Made by a program: the position numbers and the translations under genes | The notes under the pieces: model-generated | Database searches by the model: none | Seen by the model: the letters and a program-made list of their open reading frames with translations, nothing else | Told to the model about the DNA's origin: nothing | In this document: positions 58,060 through 64,000 of the stretch, one piece after another | Numbering within the stretch: the stretch's first letter is position 1 | Layout of the letters: every line of letters starts with the position of its first letter | Assembly: GCF_002159765.1 (NCBI RefSeq) | Contig: NZ_NFJH01000002.1 | Location: forward strand, 1 to 64,000 | Length of the DNA: 64,000 nt | Direction: 5' to 3' | Source of the DNA: Collinsella sp. An268 | GTDB taxonomy: Bacteria > Actinomycetota > Coriobacteriia > Coriobacteriales > Coriobacteriaceae

Positions 58060-59022
58060 ATGAGCGATCGCTACGTATGCTCCGTTGACATCGGCGGGAC
58101 GAAGATCGCCTGCGCCATCATGGCGTTTCCGGCGGACGGCTCCCGTCCGCACTCGGTGTACGAGGCCGAGGTGGCGACCGATGCGGCCGAGGGCGGCGAG
58201 GCCGTCTACGCCCGCGTCGCCGCAGCGGTGCGCGCCGCCCTCGATGCGTTCGACGGCGAGGTGCTCGGCGTCGGCATCGGGTCGGCGGGGGTGGTCGATC
58301 CCAAGACGGGCGGCATCGCCTACGCCAACGAGATCATGCCCGGCTGGGGCGGCATCGCCCTCGGCCCGCGCCTGGCCGAAGAGCTCGATATGCCCGTCGC
58401 GGTGACGGGCGACGTGCACGCGCACGCCCTCGGTGAGGCGCGCTGGGGCGTCGGCCGCGGCTACGAGTCCGTCCTCTGCCTCGGCATCGGCACGGGCATC
58501 GGGGGCGCCTTCGTGATGGACGGCCGCGTCATGCGCGGCTCCCACGGCGCCGCCGGCCACATGGGGCATATCGAGAGCACGGCTGCGGCGGGGATCCCGT
58601 GCGCCTGCGGGCGCTCGGGCCATCTCGAGTCCGTGGCGTCGGGCACCTCCATCGGCCGGATCTTCGAGGAGCGCTACGGCCGCGTCGACCCGTCGCGCCC
58701 GACGGTCGGCCGCGACGTCAACGACCTGGTCGCCGCTGGCGACCCGCGCGCGATCGAGGTCGTCTCCGAGGCGGGCCGCGCGCTGGGCGCGAGCCTGGGC
58801 ACCTTGGCCAACATCCTCGATCCCGCGGTCATCGTGCTCTCGGGCGGCGTCATCCACGAGGGGACGGGCTGGCGGAGCGAGACGTGGCGCGCCTCGGTCG
58901 CCGAAGGCTACCGCTCCCAGGCCCTCGACCCGCTTGAGGACACGCCCATCTTGATCGGCGTGCTCGAGGGCGAGGCCCCGCTCATCGGCGCCGCCGAGAA
59001 CCTGCTCGACACCCTGCGTTGA
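58060..59022 (+). CDS. nanK: ROK-family kinase, probable N-acetylmannosamine kinase
   Basis: 320 residues. ATP phosphate loop DIGGTK (10-15), phosphate-2 LGIGTGIGGAF, and catalytic Asp118 in TGDVHAHALGE (usually ND). The ROK zinc site has Cys181 and Cys183, but the third cysteine is His188 (CACGRSGHLE); His-Cys-Cys-His binding is still possible. It should phosphorylate ManNAc to ManNAc-6-P, the step between NanA and NanE; glucose kinase activity is the alternative. RBS GAGGAGAG. Gene order nanA-nanK-nanE supports the call. Confidence 0.83.
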   Translation: MSDRYVCSVDIGGTKIACAIMAFPADGSRPHSVYEAEVATDAAEGGEAVYARVAAAVRAALDAFDGEVLGVGIGSAGVVDPKTGGIAYANEIMPGWGGIALGPRLAEELDMPVAVTGDVHAHALGEARWGVGRGYESVLCLGIGTGIGGAFVMDGRVMRGSHGAAGHMGHIESTAAAGIPCACGRSGHLESVASGTSIGRIFEERYGRVDPSRPTVGRDVNDLVAAGDPRAIEVVSEAGRALGASLGTLANILDPAVIVLSGGVIHEGTGWRSETWRASVAEGYRSQALDPLEDTPILIGVLEGEAPLIGAAENLLDTLR

Positions 59023-59073
59023 CATGAGGGGAGGGGCCAGGTGGGCCCTCCCCGTGAAAGAAGGGAAGCATCC

Positions 59074-59760
59074 ATGGCGATCGATCCTGTCATCCAGTCG
59101 CTCAAGGGCAAGCTCATCGTGAGCGTCCAGGCCTACCAGGGCGAGCCGCTGCGCCGCCCCGAGATCATGGCCACCATGGCGCGCGCCTGCGAGCTCGGCG
59201 GTGCGGCGGCCATCCGCTGCCAGGGCCTCTCCGACATCGCGGCCATCAAGGGCCGCGTCGAGGTGCCCGTCATCGGCCTGTGGAAGGAGGGCCACGAGGG
59301 CGTCTACATCACGCCGACGCTGCGCCATGCGCGCGCCTGCGTCATGGCGGGCGCCGACATTGTCGCCATCGACGCCACCGACCGCCCGCGCCCTGACGGG
59401 AAGACCGTCGCCGACACCTTGGAGCCGCTCAAGGCCGAGGGCGTGCTCACCATGGCGGACTGCATGACCATCGACGACATCCGCCGCGCCGTCGAGGCGG
59501 GCTTCGATATCGTGTCGACCACGCTCTCCCACGGCGTCGCCGCCATCGACTGCACGATGGCAGACGGACCCGACCTGCCGCTCTTGCGCCAGGCCGCCGA
59601 GGAGTTCCCCGGCTTCCCCGTCGTGTGCGAGGGCCGCGTGCACACGCCCGATGAGGCGCGCGCCGCCATCGATGCGGGCGCGTGGGCGGTGGTCGTGGGT
59701 ACGGCGATCACGCATCCCACGAGCATCACGAGCTGGTTCAAAGCCGCGCTCGACGCCTAG
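59074..59760 (+). CDS. nanE: N-acetylmannosamine-6-phosphate 2-epimerase
   Basis: TIM-barrel epimerase that turns ManNAc-6-P into GlcNAc-6-P, which feeds NagA/NagB. 228 residues; IRCQGLSDIAAIK and GLWKEGHEGVYITPTLRHA carry the catalytic lysine (Lys71), CEGRVHTPDEA the phosphate-site glutamate. Start MAIDPV at 59074 with GAAGGGAAG upstream. Last gene of the sialic acid locus, followed by a strong terminator. A small GC-rich hairpin (59028-59054) precedes it. Confidence 0.9.
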   Translation: MAIDPVIQSLKGKLIVSVQAYQGEPLRRPEIMATMARACELGGAAAIRCQGLSDIAAIKGRVEVPVIGLWKEGHEGVYITPTLRHARACVMAGADIVAIDATDRPRPDGKTVADTLEPLKAEGVLTMADCMTIDDIRRAVEAGFDIVSTTLSHGVAAIDCTMADGPDLPLLRQAAEEFPGFPVVCEGRVHTPDEARAAIDAGAWAVVVGTAITHPTSITSWFKAALDA

Positions 59761-59838
59761 GGCCCCGCGCGGGCGGTGCCCTGAGCCGCCCCGTCGCGCT
59801 GCCGGCGCCCGCAGCGCCCGCGCCCTCTGCACCGTGAG

Positions 59839-59890
59839 CCGCCCAAACGGCCCGAGGCCCTCCTCGTGACCGTTTGGGCGGTCTTCTCGT
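59839..59890 (+). terminator. Terminator at the end of the sialic acid locus
   Basis: A perfect 12-bp stem (59839-59850 with 59870-59881), 19-base loop and a T-rich tail. It separates the sialic acid genes from rapZ. Confidence 0.85.
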
Positions 59891-59986
59891 TCGCATGCGG
59901 GTTTCTTGGCGTGCGGGCGCCGGCGGCACGGCGGCGCGCGGGCGTGCGGGTATACTTGGAAGAGGGCACACACGAGGAGGTTTTCC

Positions 59987-60922
59987 ATGGCGAGCGACGA
60001 GGCCATCCACACGCGCGAGAGCGCCGACCGCGTACCGGATATCGTGATTATCACCGGCATGTCCGGCTCCGGTCGCACGCAGGCCATGCACGTCTTCGAG
60101 GACATGGGCTATTTCTGCATCGACAACCTCCCCCCGCGCCTCATCCAGCAGCTCGCCGAGCTCGTGGGCATCAACGCGGGCGTGGGGCGCCACCTCGCGG
60201 TGACGTGCGACCTGCGCAGCCAGGGGCTCTTTGACGAGCTCATGGACGTCGTCGCGGCTCTCGAGGAGCACGAGATGTCCGTCGACCTCGTCTACCTCGA
60301 CGCCACAGACGAGGTTCTCATCCGCCGCTACAGCGAGAACCGTCGCCGCCATCCGCTCGCCATGGTGGGCGAGAGCACCGCCGACGCCATCGCGCGCGAG
60401 CGCCGCCAGCTCGCCGGCATCCGCGACCGCGCGGACATGGTGATCGACACCTCGCGTCTCTCGACATCGACGCTGCGCACCATGCTGCGCGCCGCCTTCT
60501 CCGAGCTCACGGACCAGCAGCTGATGGAGGTGCGCGTCTTCTCCTTCGGGTTCAAGCACGGGCTGCCGAGCGAGGCGGACATCATGATCGACGTGCGCTT
60601 TTTGCCGAATCCCTTCTACGACCCCGAGATGCGCAGCCTGACCGGTCTCGACGAGAAGGTCGCGAGCTTCGTGCTCGACCACCCCAAGACGCAGGAGTTC
60701 TGGCGCGCGTGGTGCCAGCTGCTCGACGCCGTCATGCCCGGCTACATCGCCGAGGGCAAGCCGCAGCTCTCCATCGCCGTGGGCTGCACGGGAGGGCAGC
60801 ACCGCTCCGTCGCCATCGCCGAGGCGACGGGCCGCTACCTCATCGGCCAGCAGTACCGCGTGACCGTCTCCCACCGCGACCTCTCCCGGGCGAACCGTAC
60901 CGCCACGGGCGAGGCGCACTGA
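59987..60922 (+). CDS. rapZ: RNase adapter / nucleotide-binding protein RapZ (YvcJ)
   Basis: 311 residues. Walker A is GMSGSGRT (24-31); arginine in place of the usual P-loop lysine is typical of actinobacterial RapZ. ENRRRHPL and VFSFGFKHGLPSEADIMIDVRFLPNPF are family signatures, and CTGGQHRSVAIAE closes the C-terminal domain. In E. coli RapZ controls glmS RNA; in Gram-positives YvcJ is less understood. Start ATG 59987 with GAGGAGG upstream; a -10-like TATACT (59951-59956) lies before it. whiA follows 12 bases later. Confidence 0.94.
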   Translation: MASDEAIHTRESADRVPDIVIITGMSGSGRTQAMHVFEDMGYFCIDNLPPRLIQQLAELVGINAGVGRHLAVTCDLRSQGLFDELMDVVAALEEHEMSVDLVYLDATDEVLIRRYSENRRRHPLAMVGESTADAIARERRQLAGIRDRADMVIDTSRLSTSTLRTMLRAAFSELTDQQLMEVRVFSFGFKHGLPSEADIMIDVRFLPNPFYDPEMRSLTGLDEKVASFVLDHPKTQEFWRAWCQLLDAVMPGYIAEGKPQLSIAVGCTGGQHRSVAIAEATGRYLIGQQYRVTVSHRDLSRANRTATGEAH

Positions 60923-60934
60923 TAGGGGAGGGCC

Positions 60935-61858
60935 ATGTCGTTTACCGCCGAGGTCCGCGACGAGCTGTCGCGCTGCGAGCCCGTGTGCGAGTACTGCAAC
61001 CTCGCCACGCTGGCCGCGCTCGTCCGCGTGAGCGGGACGCTCTCCATCACGGGCGAGGGGCGCCGGCTCGCCGTCACGACGGAGACGGGCGCCGTCGCGC
61101 GCACGATGATCAACCTCACCCATACCGTCCTGAAACTCAAGACGACGCTCACGCCGCGCCGCTCCGTCCTGCACAAGGTGCGCAACTACCTCATCACCCT
61201 GCCTGAGCAGCCCGGTCTCGACAAGGCGCTCGTCCTGCTCGGCATCCTCGACCGCAAGGGGCGCTTGGTGGCGGGCGTGCCCAAGCACATCGTGGCGCGC
61301 CCGTGCTGCCGGCTCGCCTACCTGCGCGGGGCGCTTATCGCCGGCGGATTCGTGGCGGATCCCAAGGGCGACTTCCATCTGGAGATCGCCGTCTCGGGCG
61401 AGGAGCTCGCCCGGGGCCTCGCGCGCCTCATCGAGGAGGTGGGGGTCCGCGCCCGCGTGAATCCCCGTCGCGGCGCCTACGCCGTCTATATCAAGAGCGC
61501 CCCGGACATCTGCCGCCTGCTCACGGCGCTCGGCGCCGCCCGGAGCGTGGCGGGCGTGGAGGACGCGCGCGCCATGAAGCAGGTCAAGAACAACGTGAAC
61601 CGCAAGGTCAACGCCGAGTTCGCCAACCAGTCGCGCACGGCCGACGCCGCCCAGCACCAGGTGGAGCTGATCGCCCGCGCGCATGCTCTCGGGATCTACG
61701 ACACGCTGCCGGAGGCGCTCCGATCGTTTTGCGATCTGCGCGCGGCCCATCCCGACCTGTCGCTGCGCGACCTGGGCGAGATGGCGGACCCGCCGCTTTC
61801 TAAATCGGCTCTCTACCATAGGGTCTTGCGCCTCGAGAAGCTGGTGGGCGAGAGGTAG
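60935..61858 (+). CDS. whiA: DNA-binding protein WhiA
   Basis: Regulator of division-related genes in Gram-positive bacteria. 307 residues: N-terminal degenerate LAGLIDADG homing-endonuclease-like domain (CRLAYLRGALIAGGFV) and C-terminal helix-turn-helix (LSLRDLGEMADPPLSKSALYHRVLRLEKL). In most genomes yvcK sits between rapZ and whiA; here it does not. Start ATG 60935. Confidence 0.95.
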   Translation: MSFTAEVRDELSRCEPVCEYCNLATLAALVRVSGTLSITGEGRRLAVTTETGAVARTMINLTHTVLKLKTTLTPRRSVLHKVRNYLITLPEQPGLDKALVLLGILDRKGRLVAGVPKHIVARPCCRLAYLRGALIAGGFVADPKGDFHLEIAVSGEELARGLARLIEEVGVRARVNPRRGAYAVYIKSAPDICRLLTALGAARSVAGVEDARAMKQVKNNVNRKVNAEFANQSRTADAAQHQVELIARAHALGIYDTLPEALRSFCDLRAAHPDLSLRDLGEMADPPLSKSALYHRVLRLEKLVGER

Positions 61859-62025
61859 CCGCCCCCGCGCCCGGCTGACCCCCGGGTGCCAACATCAGCT
61901 TTCGGTCAAAAACTCGCCAATGACGCGAATGCAATTTTGAAAAAACGGTACACTGAGTAAGTGGTTTGTCTGTGGACCTCGACAGCGGGCACCCGTCCGC
62001 GGGGGTCTAACGAAAGGAGACACGA

Positions 62026-63051
62026 ATGGCAGTAAAGGTTGCGATTAACGGCTTTGGCCGCATCGGTCGTCTCGCGTTCCGCCAGATGTTCGGGCACGAG
62101 GGCTCCGAGATCGTCGCCATCAACGACCTCACCTCCCCGGATATGCTCGCTTACCTGCTGAAGTACGACTCCACGCAGGGCAATTACTCCCGCGATCACA
62201 AGGTCGAGGCCACCGAGAACTCCATCATCGTTGATGGCAAGGAGATCACCATCTACAAGGAGGCCGACGCCAACAACCTCCCGTGGGGCGAGCTCGGCGT
62301 CGACGTCGTCCTCGAGTGCACCGGCTTCTACACCAGCAAGGACAAGGCTCAGGCCCACATCAACGCTGGCGCCAAGAAGGTCGTCATCTCCGCTCCTGCC
62401 GGCAACGACCTTCCCACCATCGTCTACAACGTCAACCATGAGACGCTGACGGCCGAGGACAACATCATCTCCGCCGCCTCCTGCACCACCAACTGCCTCG
62501 CCCCGATGGCCAAGGGTCTGAACGACTTCGCGCCCATCGTGTCCGGCATCATGACCACCATCCACGCTTGGACCGGCGACCAGATGCCGCTCGACGGCCC
62601 GCAGCGCAAGGGCAACAAGCGCCGCAGCCGCGCCTGCGCCGTCAACATCGTCCCCAACAGCACCGGTGCCGCCAAGGCCATCGGTCTGGTGCTCCCCGAG
62701 CTCAACGGCAAGCTCATCGGTGCCGCCCAGCGCGTCCCGACCCCGACCGGCTCCCTCACCAACCTCTACGCCGTGGTTGACAAGGTCGTCACCAAGGACG
62801 AGGTCAACGCCGCTATGAAGGCCTACGCCGAGACCATCTCCGAGACCTTCGCCTACAACGAGGACGACATCGTCTCCACCGACATCATCGGCGAGACCCA
62901 CGGCTCGATCTTCGACGCCACGCAGACCATGTGCTCCGATCTGGGCAACGGCCAGACCCTCGTGCAGGTCACCTCGTGGTACGACAACGAGAACTCCTAC
63001 ACCTCGCAGATGGTCCGCACCATCAAGTACTTCGAGAAGTTCGTCGCCTAA
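62026..63051 (+). CDS. gap: Glyceraldehyde-3-phosphate dehydrogenase, NAD type
   Basis: 341 residues. N-terminal NGFGRIGR, catalytic Cys153 in SAASCTTNC, and Asp34 (INDLT), which favours NAD over NADP. Central glycolytic enzyme. The 167-bp leader holds a possible -10 (TACACT, 61949-61954) and AAAGGAG precedes the ATG. pgk follows after a strong terminator. Confidence 0.96.
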   Translation: MAVKVAINGFGRIGRLAFRQMFGHEGSEIVAINDLTSPDMLAYLLKYDSTQGNYSRDHKVEATENSIIVDGKEITIYKEADANNLPWGELGVDVVLECTGFYTSKDKAQAHINAGAKKVVISAPAGNDLPTIVYNVNHETLTAEDNIISAASCTTNCLAPMAKGLNDFAPIVSGIMTTIHAWTGDQMPLDGPQRKGNKRRSRACAVNIVPNSTGAAKAIGLVLPELNGKLIGAAQRVPTPTGSLTNLYAVVDKVVTKDEVNAAMKAYAETISETFAYNEDDIVSTDIIGETHGSIFDATQTMCSDLGNGQTLVQVTSWYDNENSYTSQMVRTIKYFEKFVA

Positions 63052-63088
63052 GTTGAGCTTCGCGAGCACAGCGCGATAAGCGTCTGAG

Positions 63089-63134
63089 AGGGGCGCGGCC
63101 TTTGGGCTTAGGTCCCAGAGCCGCGCCCCTTTTC
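63089..63134 (+). terminator. Strong hairpin between gap and pgk
   Basis: Stem 63089-63099 with 63120-63130 (11 bp) and a T4 tail. The loop region can pair further. It separates gap (probably very highly expressed) from pgk, which may be reached by read-through or its own promoter in the next 60 bp. Confidence 0.85.
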
Positions 63135-63199
63135 GATGGGGCGCCCGGCGCCCTGTCGGCAGATAGGTTCAATCCACCAGGTAAGAAAGGTAGATGCAC

Positions 63200-64000
63200 A
63201 TGGCTTTCACCAAGAAGACCGTTCGCGACATCGATGTCGACGGTAAGCGCGTCCTCATGCGCGTTGACTTCAACGTGCCGCTGAAGGACGGCGTCGTGAC
63301 CGATGACACGCGCGTGCGCGCCGCCATCCCCACGATCCAGTACCTGAAGGAGCACAACGCCAAGATCATCCTCATGAGCCACCTCGGCCGCCCCAAGGGC
63401 GACGGCCCCGAGCCCGAGCTCTCGCTCAAGCCCGCGGCTGACAAGCTCGCCGAGCTCACCGGCTATGAGGTCAAGTTCGTGGACGACACCTACGGCGAGA
63501 AGGCCAAGGCCGCCGTCGACGCCCTCGAGGCCGGCGACATCCTCGTCCTCGAGAACGTCCGCTTCGATAAGCGCGAGAAGAAGAACGACCCCGAGATCGC
63601 CAAGACCCTCGCGTCCTACGGTGACGTCTTCGTGCTCGACGCCTTCGGCACCGCGCACCGCGCCCAGGGCTCCGTGGTCGGCCCCGCCGCCTACCTGCCC
63701 GCCGTGGCCGGCTTCCTGCTCGAGAAGGAAGTCGACACCCTGACCGGCATCTTCGCTGACCCGGAGCGCCCGTTCGTCGCCATCGTCGGCGGCTCCAAGG
63801 TGTCCTCCAAGATCGGCGTGCTCGATCACCTCATCGACTCCGCCGACACCCTCATCATCGGTGGCGGCATGGCCTACACCTTCTTCCTCGCCAAGGGCTA
63901 CAAGACCGTCGGCACCTCGCTCAAGGAAGAGGACTGGGTCGAGCGCGCGGCCGAGATGCTCAAGAAGGCCGAGGACAAGGGCGTGAAGATCCTGCTCCCG
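63200..64000 (+). CDS. pgk: Phosphoglycerate kinase, N-terminal part (cut by window end)
   Basis: The first 267 codons of pgk: VLMRVDFNVPLKDG, then MSHLGRPKG, ENVRFDKREKKNDPE and FVLDAFGTAHRAQGS, and GGSKVSSKIGVLD. It transfers phosphate from 1,3-bisphosphoglycerate to ADP. Start ATG 63200, nine bases after AGAAAGG; ATG 63194 in frame is closer to it and is an alternative. The gene continues past the window. Confidence 0.96.
   Translation, partial: MAFTKKTVRDIDVDGKRVLMRVDFNVPLKDGVVTDDTRVRAAIPTIQYLKEHNAKIILMSHLGRPKGDGPEPELSLKPAADKLAELTGYEVKFVDDTYGEKAKAAVDALEAGDILVLENVRFDKREKKNDPEIAKTLASYGDVFVLDAFGTAHRAQGSVVGPAAYLPAVAGFLLEKEVDTLTGIFADPERPFVAIVGGSKVSSKIGVLDHLIDSADTLIIGGGMAYTFFLAKGYKTVGTSLKEEDWVERAAEMLKKAEDKGVKILLP

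Overview
The window is high-GC, gene-dense DNA from a Gram-positive bacterium. A sortase-type surface protein, a RipA-like NlpC/P60 hydrolase, WhiA, an RapZ with the actinobacterial GRT P-loop, Tat/lipoprotein binding proteins, sialic acid use and anaerobe-type flavoproteins suggest Actinomycetota, most likely a host-associated anaerobe of class Coriobacteriia (Collinsella-like). The genus is inference; no marker gene was compared.

Layout. 1-10.8 kb: the 3' end of a 5S rRNA gene (end of an rRNA operon), then coaE, a lytic transglycosylase and uvrB, a membrane protein, an Mrp ATPase, two overlapping flavoprotein dehydrogenases, an XRE regulator and small genes. 10.8-24.2 kb: an apparent metal (probably iron) response island. 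gpmA faces DUF3793-flavodoxin-ferrochelatase; a 1658-residue cell-wall protein follows; then a pair of exporter-fold ABC transporters faces an AraC regulator. Closely related 16-bp palindromes lie in both divergent promoter regions. 24.2-33.2 kb: aquaporin, a fused alkyl-base glycosylase/methylguanine methyltransferase, a broken HxlR gene, a DUF5131 protein, and a run of minus-strand genes (three aldo/keto reductases, a histidine phosphatase, an acetyltransferase) facing a LysR regulator. 33.2-36.7 kb: a 633-bp gene-free stretch carrying a striking array of GTWCAT hexamers, then amtB-glnK-nudC. 36.8-42 kb: alcohol dehydrogenase, NTF2-like protein, cation/Ca exchanger, NifX-like protein, flavin reductase and DUF389 protein. 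42-51 kb: uvrA behind a probable LexA box, NlpC/P60 hydrolase, YbaK, MurJ, uvrC. 51-59.9 kb: a sialic acid uptake and breakdown locus (peptide-type ABC transporter with a permease-ATPase fusion, NanA-like lyase, ROK kinase, NanE). 60-64 kb: rapZ, whiA, gap and the start of pgk.

How they fit. All three Uvr excision genes are present in three separate units. In many actinobacteria uvrC, rapZ, yvcK, whiA, gap and pgk run consecutively; here the sialic acid locus sits between uvrC and rapZ, and yvcK is missing between rapZ and whiA, so the locus looks like an insertion into a conserved backbone. The sialic acid locus takes up free Neu5Ac and should yield GlcNAc-6-P; no sialidase or NagA/NagB is in the window.

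The points that look least described are the GTWCAT array before amtB with spacings of 12, 17 and 31 bp, the palindrome linking gpmA, flavodoxin/ferrochelatase and the ABC pair, the giant surface protein, the AlkA-MGMT fusion, and a GlnK whose T-loop lacks the modifiable tyrosine.
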